Below are positions 29,021 to 37,569 of a stretch of DNA of 64,000 nucleotides, one piece after another. Position 1 is the stretch's first letter. Each line of letters opens with the position of its first letter. The translations under genes were made by a program, and so were the position numbers. Origin of the DNA: Mycobacterium sp. JS623 (lineage in GTDB: Bacteria; Actinomycetota; Actinomycetes; Mycobacteriales; Mycobacteriaceae); NCBI RefSeq assembly GCF_000328565.1, contig NC_019966.1:5766001-5830000 (forward strand), in the 5' to 3' direction. Below the pieces are notes generated by a model that made no database searches, was not told where the DNA came from, and saw only the letters and a program-made list of their open reading frames with translations.

Positions 29021-29076
29021 CGAAACTGCGGGCAGATCGCGGAAACACAGGTTAGAACGATCTGGCCGCAGTTTCG
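29021..29076. terminator. Long near-perfect hairpin
   Basis: Arms CGAAACTGCGGGCAGATCG (29021-29039) and CGATCTGGCCGCAGTTTCG (29058-29076) are reverse complements at 18 of 19 positions with an 18-base loop. It begins 13 bases after the stop of the secreted protein and faces the convergent TSP3 gene. It probably ends transcription from kshB, without a T-tract. Confidence 0.6.
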
Positions 29077-29142
29077 CGCCCCAGTCTGATTCGCGAGCGG
29101 CAGTCGTACTTCGACACTGCTCAGACTGTTACGGAGGAAGCG

Positions 29143-29751
29143 CTAGGGTTTCGGCGTCGGCGTCGGGCAGAACCCACCGACCGAAGTAGCTCCGTCCGGA
29201 CACTGCACAGAGGTAGGAGTCGGCTTCGGTGCTGTCGGCGTCGGGCAGAACCCACCGACCGAAGTAGCTCCGTCCGGACACTGCACAGAGGTAGGAGTCG
29301 GCTTCGGTGCTGTCGGCGTCGGGCAGAACCCACCGACCGAAGTAGCTCCGTCCGGGCACTGCACAGAGGTAGGCGTCGGCTTCGGTGCTGTCGGAGTCGG
29401 GCAGAACCCACCCAACGGCGTAGCCCCATCCGGGCACTGCACAGGTGCCTTGGCCGGGACCGCGGGATCGGTCCCGTCGTAAACCTCTTGGCCATCGTCG
29501 ACGCCGTCGCCATCGCTGTCGGGATTGTTCGGATCGGTGCCGTAGACATCGGTTTCGTCGTCGTCGAACAAGCCGTCGCCGTCACGGTCTGGACGCTGGT
29601 GCAGTGGGCTGGGCGAAATGTGCCGCGGGACAGTCAGGCCTGGATCGGCGACGGCCGAAGAACTCCCGGTCAACAACAATGGAGCGGCCGCGAAGAGTGC
29701 CACCGACGCGATGGCTACCGCGAGGCGCCGCAGGCATGAGTTGACCAGCAT
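29143..29751 (-). CDS. Secreted thrombospondin type-3-like protein with C-terminal tandem repeats
   Basis: A 202-residue exported protein. A signal peptide (about residues 1-35, ending SSAVADP) is followed by two calcium-binding TSP3-type loops, DRDGDGLFDDDE and DSDGDGVDDGQE (about 55-90), then four 26-residue repeats built on QCPDGATSVGGFCPTPT-APKPTP with two cysteines each. The ATG at 29751 has GGAG seven bases upstream. It is convergent with the kshB unit and 118 bases beyond fadE34. It is likely a cell-wall or extracellular Ca2+-binding protein; the ligand is unknown. Confidence 0.8.
   Translation of the reverse strand: MLVNSCLRRLAVAIASVALFAAAPLLLTGSSSAVADPGLTVPRHISPSPLHQRPDRDGDGLFDDDETDVYGTDPNNPDSDGDGVDDGQEVYDGTDPAVPAKAPVQCPDGATPLGGFCPTPTAPKPTPTSVQCPDGATSVGGFCPTPTAPKPTPTSVQCPDGATSVGGFCPTPTAPKPTPTSVQCPDGATSVGGFCPTPTPKP
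29165..29442 (-). repeat. 78-bp in-frame tandem repeats
   Basis: Units begin at 29165, 29243, 29321 and 29399, exactly 78 bases (26 codons) apart. The first two units are identical base for base, the third differs at three positions, and the fourth (nearest the N-terminus) is clearly diverged. This gradient indicates recent duplication at the 3' end of the gene, and copy number is likely variable between strains. Confidence 0.95.
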
Positions 29752-29869
29752 CTCGTGCTCCTTCGCCGATTGGAGCGACATCCGAGCCGTCGGACTCAAC
29801 CCATCATGCACTTGCACACAGGAAACACACAGGTTCTGGCGGATCTGGTGCTACGGACGCAGACTGCAG

Positions 29870-31981
29870 TCAGCGGGGCAGCCCCAGTAGCCGCTCACCG
29901 GCCATCGTCAGCAGGATCTGCTCGGTGCCGCCCGCAATGGTCAGGCAGCGGGTGTTGAGGAAGTCGTGCACTTCCGTGTTCTCCACAATGCCTGTGCCTT
30001 CGGAGAGTTCCATCCGGAACTCGGAGAGCGTCTGCCGGTAACGCACGCCAATCAGCTTGCGGGCGCTAGCTTGTGGGCCGGGGTCCTGACCGCCGAGGAT
30101 CAACTGGGCGATCTTCTGATCCAGAAGCGAACCGACCTGCGCCGACCGGATCAGCTCGCCCAACTGATCGGCAACGGCGGGATCGAGGTCGAGTTCGGAA
30201 ACGGTGCGAAGCAGTTCTTCCATCGGATTACCGAGCGCGGTGCCGTGCGCCATCGCGACGCGTTCGTTGGCCAGCGTCGTGCGGGCCAGTCGCCAGCCGT
30301 CGTTGACCTGACCGACGACCATCTCGTCGGGCACGAACACCTCGTCGAAGAACACTTCGTTGAAGAGGTTGTCGCCGGTGATCTCGCGCAGCGGCCTGAT
30401 GTCGATGCCCGGCGACTTCATGTCGATCAGGAAGTACGTGATTCCTTTGTGCTTCGGGGCATCGGGATCGGTGCGTGCCAAGCACACACCGAACTGCGCC
30501 CAATCCGCCCGCGAAGTCCAGACTTTCTGCCCTGTGAGCTTCCAACCGCCTTCGGCGCGAACGGCTTTCATTCGCAGCGACGCCAGGTCGGAGCCCGCGC
30601 CCGGCTCGCTGAACAGCTGGCACCAGAACAGCTCGCCCGTCAGAGTGGGAGGAACGAAGCGCTCGATCTGCTCGGGGCTGCCGTGTTCGAGGATCGTCGG
30701 CGCGGCCCACCATCCGATCACCAGATCGGGACGGGTCACGCCGGCCCTGGCCATCTCCTGATCGATCAGCAGTTGTTCGGCCGGGCTCGCTTCCCTGCCG
30801 TACGGACGCGGCCAGTGCGGCGCCAGCAGCCCGGCCTCGGCCAGGGCAACCCTCTGCTTCTCGACTGGCTGTGCAGCGACTTCGGCTACGGCAGAAGCGA
30901 TTTCGGGCTGTAGATCGGCCACCGAGTCCAGATCGATGTGCAGTTCGCGACGCACACCGTCAGCCGTCAGCGCGGCGACCCGTCGCAGCCATCGCGACAG
31001 GCCACCGAGGAACTGTGAAATCCCGTATGCGCGACGCAGATACAGATGCGCGTCGTGTTCGAAGGTGATGCCGATTCCGCCGAGCACCTGGATGCAGTCC
31101 TTGGCGTTGGCTTTCGCGGCTTCGATGGCGGTCGCCGCGGCTACAGCAGCAGCGACAGAGAGTTGGCGCTCATCAGGATGGGCGACAGCGGCGGCCGCGT
31201 CGCTGGCCGCCACCGAAATCTGTTCAGACCGCAGCAGCATCTCGGCGCACATGTGCTTGATGGCTTGGAAACTGCCGATCGGCTTGCCGAACTGCTCGCG
31301 CACCTTCGCATACTCGGTGGCCGTCTGCAGCGTCCAACGGGCCACGCCCGCCGCCTCGGCGGCCAGCACCGTCGCTGCCAGGTCCTCGACACGCTGGGCG
31401 GAAACGTCCAGCGCTACCGCGGGAGCGGAGTCGAGCACCACCCGCGCCAGCGGGCGGGAGAAGTCGGTGGCCTTCAAAGACTCCAGCGTCACGCCGTCGG
31501 CCGCCGCGTCGACGAGCAGCCACGTATGCCCTGCGGGCAGCAGCAGCACGCCCTGTGGATCGGCCCCCAGCACCCACTCCGCCGTCCCGCTGGCCCGCCC
31601 GTCGCCGAATCGGAGGTCTGCCGAAAGCGCGACACCTGCCGTCCGCTGCCCCGATGCCAGGGCTTCGAGTAACTCGACGTGTGAGCCACCGAGGACGAGC
31701 GTGGCCAAGGCCGTCGTGGCAACGGGACCTGGCACCATCGCGGCAGCCGCCTCATCGACCATCGCCAACAGATCCTCGGCGGTGCCGTCGGCGCCACCAT
31801 GCTCCTCGGGCAGCGCGACGCCGAAGAGTCCCAGGTCGGCCACGCCCTGGTACGCGGTACGCCAAGCGTCGGCGTCGCCGCGCTCGACGGCACGCGCGGC
31901 CGCGACCGCGCCCGAGCTGGATGCCCAGCTTCGGACCAGTTCGCGCGCGGCAAACTGCTCATCAGTGATGGTGGCCGACAC
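29870..31981 (-). CDS. fadE34: Fused acyl-CoA dehydrogenase FadE34 (ChsE3)
   Basis: A 703-residue fusion of two ACAD modules, matching M. tuberculosis Rv3573c. The N-terminal ~340 residues are the beta-type half (REQFGKPIGSFQAIKHMCA, LGGIGITFEHDAHL); the C-terminal half is the alpha type (EPGAGSDLASL, TGQKVWTSRADW, AGGTEQILLTMAGERLLGLPR). It dehydrogenates cholesterol side-chain CoA esters, as reported for the C24 intermediate. GTG start at 31981; a perfect KstR palindrome lies 42 bases upstream. Confidence 0.93.
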   Translation of the reverse strand: MSATITDEQFAARELVRSWASSSGAVAAARAVERGDADAWRTAYQGVADLGLFGVALPEEHGGADGTAEDLLAMVDEAAAAMVPGPVATTALATLVLGGSHVELLEALASGQRTAGVALSADLRFGDGRASGTAEWVLGADPQGVLLLPAGHTWLLVDAAADGVTLESLKATDFSRPLARVVLDSAPAVALDVSAQRVEDLAATVLAAEAAGVARWTLQTATEYAKVREQFGKPIGSFQAIKHMCAEMLLRSEQISVAASDAAAAVAHPDERQLSVAAAVAAATAIEAAKANAKDCIQVLGGIGITFEHDAHLYLRRAYGISQFLGGLSRWLRRVAALTADGVRRELHIDLDSVADLQPEIASAVAEVAAQPVEKQRVALAEAGLLAPHWPRPYGREASPAEQLLIDQEMARAGVTRPDLVIGWWAAPTILEHGSPEQIERFVPPTLTGELFWCQLFSEPGAGSDLASLRMKAVRAEGGWKLTGQKVWTSRADWAQFGVCLARTDPDAPKHKGITYFLIDMKSPGIDIRPLREITGDNLFNEVFFDEVFVPDEMVVGQVNDGWRLARTTLANERVAMAHGTALGNPMEELLRTVSELDLDPAVADQLGELIRSAQVGSLLDQKIAQLILGGQDPGPQASARKLIGVRYRQTLSEFRMELSEGTGIVENTEVHDFLNTRCLTIAGGTEQILLTMAGERLLGLPR

Positions 31982-32023
31982 CGTAGACTCCTACCGTTTG
32001 GGTGAGAACAGCGTGCTTCCCAC

Positions 32024-32037
32024 TAGAACGTGTTCTA
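32024..32037. promoter_or_regulatory. KstR operator between fadE34 and kstR
   Basis: TAGAACGTGTTCTA is a TAGAAC/GTTCTA perfect palindrome around GT and matches TnnAACnnGTTnTA fully. It controls fadE34 and allows KstR autoregulation. Confidence 0.92.
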
Positions 32038-32178
32038 ATAGTGCCAGCGTTTGACCGTCAAGTCGACCGCCATTAGAGCAGGACACGTCGATGCCGCAGC
32101 GGCGCCGAGGTGAGAAAATGGAGCCGCACATGCGTATCGTTTTCGGCGAGTACGCACGATGAAGGAGCAGCCGACCAC

Positions 32179-32850
32179 ATGTCGTCACCAGCACAGCCCA
32201 ACTCGGGTTCAGGGTCGGATTCTCGGCCGCGCCAGGTGATGAATGTGGCGGTATTGGCGGAGTCCGAGCTCGGTTCCGAAGCCCAACGCGAGCGCCGCAA
32301 GCGCATCCTGGACGCCACCCTGGCCATCGCGTCGAAGGGCGGTTACGAGGCCGTTCAGATGCGCGCTGTCGCCGAACGCGCCGACGTAGCGGTCGGCACG
32401 CTGTACCGCTATTTCCCTTCGAAGGTGCACCTGCTCGTGTCCGCGCTGGGCAGGGAGTTCGAGCGCATCGACGCCAAGACCGACCGCGCGGCAATGTCGG
32501 GCGGCACGCCGTATCAGCGGCTCAACCTGATGGTCGGCAAGCTCAACCGCGCGATGCAGCGCAATCCGCTGCTGACCGAGGCGATGACCCGGGCATTCGT
32601 GTTCGCCGACGCCTCTGCCGCCGGTGAGGTTGATCATGTCGGCAAGCTGATGGACTCGATGTTCGCCCGGGCGATGAGCGACGGCGAGCCGACCGAGGAC
32701 CAGTACCACATTGCGCGCGTGATCTCCGACGTCTGGTTGTCCAATCTGCTGGCCTGGCTCACCCGGCGCGCATCGGCAACCGACGTCAGCAAGCGGCTGG
32801 ATCTTGCCGTACGACTACTCATCGGCGACGGCGAGCACCCTAAGATTTAG
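32179..32850 (+). CDS. kstR: TetR-family cholesterol repressor KstR
   Basis: A TetR regulator whose core (ERRKRILDATLAIASKGGYE, MRAVAERADVAVGTLYRYFPS) is almost identical to M. tuberculosis KstR (Rv3574). It represses uptake and upper-pathway cholesterol genes and is released by side-chain CoA metabolites. I give ATG 32179 (223 residues, GGAG 12 bases upstream). The conserved region starts at ATG 32239 or GTG 32245 (VAVLAESELGS), which would give about 200 residues as in one M. tuberculosis annotation. The true start is undecided. Confidence 0.93.
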   Translation: MSSPAQPNSGSGSDSRPRQVMNVAVLAESELGSEAQRERRKRILDATLAIASKGGYEAVQMRAVAERADVAVGTLYRYFPSKVHLLVSALGREFERIDAKTDRAAMSGGTPYQRLNLMVGKLNRAMQRNPLLTEAMTRAFVFADASAAGEVDHVGKLMDSMFARAMSDGEPTEDQYHIARVISDVWLSNLLAWLTRRASATDVSKRLDLAVRLLIGDGEHPKI

Positions 32851-32853
32851 CGG

Positions 32854-35391
32854 GTGGCGTCACCGCTACCAATCGAACTGCAACGCGCGCTCACCACAGC
32901 CGCCCGGGTTCCGCGGCTCCTGGTGGCGTGCGACTACGACGGCACCATGGCCCCGATCGTCGCGAATCCCGACGATGCGCGTCCCCTGATGGAATCAGCA
33001 GCGGCGCTGCGCTCGCTTGCGGCGTTGCCGTCGACGACGGCTGCACTGATCTCCGGTCGTGCACTGCGCGACCTCGCGACGCTGTCGCGGATGCCCGCCG
33101 AGGTTCATCTGGTCGGCTCCCACGGCTCTGAGTTCGACACCGGCTTCGTGCACGCGATCGACGATGCCGCCAAGACCCTGCTGGGTAAGATCAAGGACGC
33201 GTTGAGCGCGATCGCGGCGGAGTATCCGGGCGTCGCTGTCGAAATCAAGCCGGCCAGTGTGGCGCTGCACGTGCGCAACGCCGATTCCACCGACGCAAAT
33301 GAGGCGCTGAAGAAGGCGCGCGCCGCGTCGCAGCACTGGGATGCGCAGATCACCGAGGGCAAGGCTGTTCTCGAGTTCGCGGTCATCCAGACCGACAAGG
33401 GCCAGGCGCTCGACATCTTGCGGCACCAGAACGGCGCGTCGGCCGCGGTGTTCATCGGCGACGACGTCACCGACGAGAAGGCGTTCCGCCGGTTGCACGG
33501 ACCCGACGTCGGCATCAAGGTCGGCGACGGTGACACGTTGGCGGGCTATCGCATCGAATCGCCGGAAGATGTTGCGACGGTGCTGGAATGCCTGCTCGAC
33601 GCGCGTCGAACCTGGTTGCTCGGCGGACACACCACGCCGATCGAGCGGCTGACGATGCTGTCCAACTCGCGCACAGTCGCCCTGCTGACGCCCGACGCCG
33701 ACGTGGTGTGGATGTGCCATCCGCAGGCCGATTCGGCCGCCGTGTTCTCCCGACTGCTCGGCGATGCGACAGCAGGACACTTCTCGATCGGCCCTCAGCG
33801 CGAGGCGCTGCCGCTCTCACAGCGCTACGTGACCGGCACGATGACCGTCGAAACCCGTTGGGCCAGTTTGCTTGTCACCGATTACCTGTCACACGACGTC
33901 GGCGCAGGCCGCACCGACCTGATCCGGGTGATCAGCGGCCAAGCCCCGGCGGTTGTCGAGTTCGCGCCGCGGCCCGAGTTCGCCCAGGCCCCGGTGCATC
34001 TGCGCGTCGACGACGGTGGCCTACGGGTGTTCGCGACCAACGACCCGATGGTGTTGCGCTCACCAGGCGTGCAGTGGGAGATCGTTCCCGACGGCATTCA
34101 CCAGACTGCGCAGGCCGTCATCGACCCGTCCCAAGGTCCGGTTGTGCTGGAATTGCGCTGCGGTACAGAGGATTTGGCCGAAGCTCCGGTCGACGATGCG
34201 TCACGGCGCGCACGCGCGGAGGGCTATTGGAGCGATTGGGTTTCGCGCCTTTCGCTGCCGTCGCTGAAACCGGAGCTGATGAAGCGGTCGGCCTTGACGC
34301 TTCGGGGCTTGGTACATGCCGATACCGGCGCGATCATGGCAGCGGCCACCACATCGCTGCCAGAGGAGATCGGTGGCGTTCGCAACTGGGATTACCGCTA
34401 CTGCTGGATCCGCGACGCGGCGATGACCGCCTCGGCGATGGTGTCGCTTGGCTCGACCGTCGAGGCGGAGGGCTATCTGAACTGGCTGCACGGGGTGATC
34501 GAGACGATGCACGGGCCCGAGCGGCTGCATCCGCTGTATGCGCTGTCCGGAGCGATCCTCGGCCCTGAGGCGGTCATCGACTCGCTGCCTGGGTATGCGG
34601 GTTCGCGGCCTGTGCGGGTCGGCAACGCTGCCAACGTTCAGGTGCAGCTCGACGTATTCGGTCCTGTGGTGCAGCTGATCTGCGATCTGAGTCATCGCCG
34701 GGTAGCCGACGGTGTTTCGGCTGCGCTGACGGATGCTGACTGGAACCTGGTCAGCGAGATGGTGTTCGCCGTCGAAAGCCGTTGGGTGGAGCCGGATCAC
34801 GGCATCTGGGAAATTCGCGGCAATCCTCGGCATCACGTCTACTCCAAGGTGATGTGCTGGTTGACGGTGGACCGTGCGCTGAAGCTGGCCAGGGAGTTCG
34901 GTCGCGAAGCCCCGCCCGGTTGGGCCACGCTACGCGATGCGATCTCAGCGCAGGTCCGCGAACGCGGCTGGAACGACGAGGTGCGCTCGTTCACCGCCGC
35001 GTACGACGGCACCGACCTCGACGCCGCCACGCTGCACATCGGGCTGTCGGGGTTGATCGACCCCTCCGACGAGCGATTCGCCGCCACGGTCGTCGCCACC
35101 GAAGCCGAATTGCGTAGCGGTGCAACCGTTTACCGATACCACCGTGACGACGGGCTGCCGGGCACCGAGGGCGGCTTCCATCTATGCGCTGCCTGGCTGC
35201 TCGAGGCATACCTGCTGACGGATCAGCGCTCGCAGGCCGAGGCGCTGTTCGACCGGCTGGTCGCAGCGGCGGGTCCGACGGGTTTGTTGTCCGAGGAGTA
35301 CGACCCGGTCGCCGAGCGCGCGCTGGGCAACCACCCACAGGCCTACAGCCACATCGGGCTGCTGCGCTGCGCGCAACTTCTCGACACTTAG
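32854..35391 (+). CDS. Trehalose-6-phosphate phosphatase fused to a GH15 (trehalase/glucoamylase-like) domain
   Basis: An 845-residue bifunctional protein. Residues ~1-245 are a HAD-type trehalose-phosphatase: nucleophile motif DYDGT (D27, D29) and GDDVTDEKAF near 203-212. Residues ~265-845 are a GH15-type glycosidase, with the signature NWDYRYCWIRDAAMT in the middle and EEYDP near the end. It may dephosphorylate trehalose-6-P and hydrolyse trehalose, or the GH15 part may act on another alpha-glucan. The GTG start is three bases after kstR, suggesting co-transcription. The OtsB1 of M. tuberculosis carries a different (GH65) partner. Confidence 0.85.
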   Translation: MASPLPIELQRALTTAARVPRLLVACDYDGTMAPIVANPDDARPLMESAAALRSLAALPSTTAALISGRALRDLATLSRMPAEVHLVGSHGSEFDTGFVHAIDDAAKTLLGKIKDALSAIAAEYPGVAVEIKPASVALHVRNADSTDANEALKKARAASQHWDAQITEGKAVLEFAVIQTDKGQALDILRHQNGASAAVFIGDDVTDEKAFRRLHGPDVGIKVGDGDTLAGYRIESPEDVATVLECLLDARRTWLLGGHTTPIERLTMLSNSRTVALLTPDADVVWMCHPQADSAAVFSRLLGDATAGHFSIGPQREALPLSQRYVTGTMTVETRWASLLVTDYLSHDVGAGRTDLIRVISGQAPAVVEFAPRPEFAQAPVHLRVDDGGLRVFATNDPMVLRSPGVQWEIVPDGIHQTAQAVIDPSQGPVVLELRCGTEDLAEAPVDDASRRARAEGYWSDWVSRLSLPSLKPELMKRSALTLRGLVHADTGAIMAAATTSLPEEIGGVRNWDYRYCWIRDAAMTASAMVSLGSTVEAEGYLNWLHGVIETMHGPERLHPLYALSGAILGPEAVIDSLPGYAGSRPVRVGNAANVQVQLDVFGPVVQLICDLSHRRVADGVSAALTDADWNLVSEMVFAVESRWVEPDHGIWEIRGNPRHHVYSKVMCWLTVDRALKLAREFGREAPPGWATLRDAISAQVRERGWNDEVRSFTAAYDGTDLDAATLHIGLSGLIDPSDERFAATVVATEAELRSGATVYRYHRDDGLPGTEGGFHLCAAWLLEAYLLTDQRSQAEALFDRLVAAAGPTGLLSEEYDPVAERALGNHPQAYSHIGLLRCAQLLDT

Positions 35392-35394
35392 GGT

Positions 35395-35439
35395 TTTCGG
35401 CGCGGTAGCAGACTCTGAGCGGGCGTAGGCGCGCCGAAA
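35395..35439. terminator. Hairpin between convergent trehalase fusion and LacI genes
   Basis: Perfect 10-bp arms TTTCGGCGCG (35395-35404) and CGCGCCGAAA (35430-35439), with a 25-base loop, fill the 52-base gap between two convergent stops. The arms begin and end in T- and A-runs, so it can act in both directions. Confidence 0.65.
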
Positions 35440-35443
35440 TCGC

Positions 35444-36544
35444 TCAAGCGGGGGGGCCTGCGGTGCGGCCGCGCACCACTTCGGTTGGCAGCACATCCAC
35501 TACCGGCAGGCCGTCGCGCGGCGGGTTGTGCAGCAGCCGGCCTGCGCGGCGGCCCTTCTCCATGCTCGGCTGCACGACCGTCGTCAGGCCGCGGCGCACT
35601 GCGTCCGGGATGCCGTCGAATCCGGTGACCGTCATCTGGCCCGGCACGTAGATCCCCCGCGCGCGCAGGTAGTCCATCGCAGACAACGCGAGCACGTCAG
35701 CAGTGCACATCAGCGCGGTGATTCGCGGATTCGCGTCCAGCGCCACCTCGGCCGCCGCGCCACCCGACGTCGGGAGGTGCTCATGACTCTCCACCACGGT
35801 CAGCGACGTGGGATCCAGCCCAACCCCCCGCATCGCGTCGTAGACGCCGTGGATGCGCTCACGCTGCACATGAAAGTGCGGTGTCTGCACGCGATCAGGA
35901 TCCGCGACCGTGGGCCTGGGCCCGCCGAGCGGCCAGTCGCGGCCGAGCCGCATGGTCAGCAGACCGATCTCCCGATGGCCCAGTCCCACAACATATTCCG
36001 CCAATTTTCGCATCGCCGCGCGGTCGTCGATGCTGACCCGAGAGGTGCCAGGAACATCTTTGGGCTGATCGACGACCACCACAGGCAGATGCCGCTGCTG
36101 CACGACGGACAGGTACGGGTCGTCGTCCGAGGCCGAGTAGACGACGAAGCCGTCGACGCCCGCTGCCAGCACAGCCGCCGACCCGTCGCCGACGCTGCGG
36201 TTCGGCCCGATGGCAACCAGAAGCAGGCCCTGTCCCGCCTCCTCGCACGATTCGGCAAGTCCGGCAACGAAATCCAGCGCGGCAGGATCGGAGAACGAAT
36301 AATTCAACGGCTCGGTGATCATCAGGCCGACCGCGCCGGCCTTACGGGTGCGCAGTGATCGAGCGACCGGGTCCGGTCCCGGGTATCCCAGCCGCTTGGC
36401 GGTGGCCAGCACACGCTCGCGAAGGTCGGGTGACAGTTGATCCGGCCGGTTGTACGCATTGGAGATGGTGGTCCGCGAGACCTTGAGCTCGGCCGCCAAC
36501 GAGGCCAGCGTCGCACGCCGCCTGGGCGTGGGACTCCTCGACAT
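35444..36544 (-). CDS. LacI-family transcriptional regulator (Rv3575c-like)
   Basis: A 366-residue LacI regulator: helix-turn-helix TLASLAAELKVSRTTISNAYNRPDQLS at about residues 12-38, hinge near 50-60, then a sugar-binding periplasmic fold (VGLMITEPL, DGFVVYSASD, VTGFDGIPDA). It corresponds by position to M. tuberculosis Rv3575c after kstR. Given the adjacent trehalose/alpha-glucan enzyme, a sugar effector is plausible but not shown. Confidence 0.85.
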   Translation of the reverse strand: MSRSPTPRRRATLASLAAELKVSRTTISNAYNRPDQLSPDLRERVLATAKRLGYPGPDPVARSLRTRKAGAVGLMITEPLNYSFSDPAALDFVAGLAESCEEAGQGLLLVAIGPNRSVGDGSAAVLAAGVDGFVVYSASDDDPYLSVVQQRHLPVVVVDQPKDVPGTSRVSIDDRAAMRKLAEYVVGLGHREIGLLTMRLGRDWPLGGPRPTVADPDRVQTPHFHVQRERIHGVYDAMRGVGLDPTSLTVVESHEHLPTSGGAAAEVALDANPRITALMCTADVLALSAMDYLRARGIYVPGQMTVTGFDGIPDAVRRGLTTVVQPSMEKGRRAGRLLHNPPRDGLPVVDVLPTEVVRGRTAGPPA

Positions 36545-36602
36545 GCTCCCCGAGGTTAGCGGATCGAGTTGATAAAGCCCGGTAGACGTGCGCTAGAGTA
36601 AT

Positions 36603-36617
36603 TGGAAACGGTTTTCA
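36603..36617. promoter_or_regulatory. Zur (FurB) box upstream of znuA
   Basis: TGGAAACGGTTTTCA agrees with the mycobacterial Zur consensus TGAAAATCGTTTTCA at 12 of 15 positions. It overlaps a TAGAGT-like -10 region and lies 19 bases before the znuA ATG. The position fits repression under zinc sufficiency. Confidence 0.75.
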
Positions 36618-36636
36618 TTTGTATTAGGAGCAGGCA

Positions 36637-37560
36637 ATGCGCGCGATCAAGGCAGCGGTGGGTCTGACTTTGGGCACGGCACTGATCGCCGGTGCGGTCG
36701 GCTGCAGCCATGACAACAAGGCCGCGTCCAACCATCAACACGGAACGGCGTCGGTGGTGGCCTCGACGAACGTGTGGGGCAGCGTGGCCAGCGCCGTCGC
36801 CGGTGACCACGCGTCGGTCAAGTCGATCATCTCCAACCCCGCCGACGACCCGCACTCCTTCGAGGCCACCCCCTCCGACGCCGCCGCCATCACGGACGCG
36901 ACGCTGGTCGTCTACAACGGCGGCGGCTACGACCACTGGGTCGACGACGTGCTGTCCGGCCACAAGGACGTGACGGCCGTCGACGCCTACTCGCTGCTGC
37001 CGGCTTCTGTTCCGCAGCCGGCGAATGAGCATGTGTTCTACGACCTGGAGACCGTCAAGTCAGTCGCCAATCAGATCGCCGACAAGCTGTCGCAGGCCGA
37101 CGCCGAGCACGCCAACGACTACAAGGCCAACGCCGCCAAGTTCGCCGACCAGGCCGACACCATCGCCGCCGCGGAGCGGGCGATCGGAGCTGCGCATCCC
37201 GGAGCGACCGTGGTCGCGACCGAGCCCGTCGCGCACTACCTGCTGACCAATTCTGGAATCACCGACAAGACGCCCGAGGGCTTCACCAAGGCCATCGAAG
37301 GCGACAGTGATCCGTCGCCTGCCGACCTTGCCGCCATGCTCGACCTGATCAAGACGCGCCAGGTGTCGGCGCTGGTCTACAACACCCAAACCCAGACCGA
37401 CGTCACGAAGCAGCTCGAGGACGCCGCCAACCAAGCCTCGGTGCCTGTCATCACAGTGACGGAGACGCTTCCCGCCGACACCGACTACCTGACCTGGCAG
37501 CGGCAGACCGTGGACCAGATGGCGAACCAGCTGGACAAGGCGCCGCAGGCGAACCGATAA
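36637..37560 (+). CDS. znuA: Zinc ABC transporter substrate-binding lipoprotein
   Basis: A 307-residue cluster A-I (ZnuA/TroA) metal-binding lipoprotein, related to the Zur-controlled Rv2059. Lipobox IAGAVGC with acylated C23; a short His-rich stretch (NHQHG); the conserved metal-ligand segment DDPHSFEATPSD near residue 70; TEPVAHYLL in the middle. AGGAG lies seven bases before ATG 36637. First gene of znuA-znuC-znuB. Confidence 0.9.
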   Translation: MRAIKAAVGLTLGTALIAGAVGCSHDNKAASNHQHGTASVVASTNVWGSVASAVAGDHASVKSIISNPADDPHSFEATPSDAAAITDATLVVYNGGGYDHWVDDVLSGHKDVTAVDAYSLLPASVPQPANEHVFYDLETVKSVANQIADKLSQADAEHANDYKANAAKFADQADTIAAAERAIGAAHPGATVVATEPVAHYLLTNSGITDKTPEGFTKAIEGDSDPSPADLAAMLDLIKTRQVSALVYNTQTQTDVTKQLEDAANQASVPVITVTETLPADTDYLTWQRQTVDQMANQLDKAPQANR

Positions 37561-37569
37561 GTTCTGTCT

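Noticed and set aside
29051..29066. TTAGAACGATCTGG as a possible KstR site
   Set aside because: It lacks the GTTnTA half and lies inside the hairpin downstream of the genes.
29143..29442. Regular 78-bp units considered as a CRISPR array
   Set aside because: Units are contiguous without spacers and encode in-frame protein repeats.
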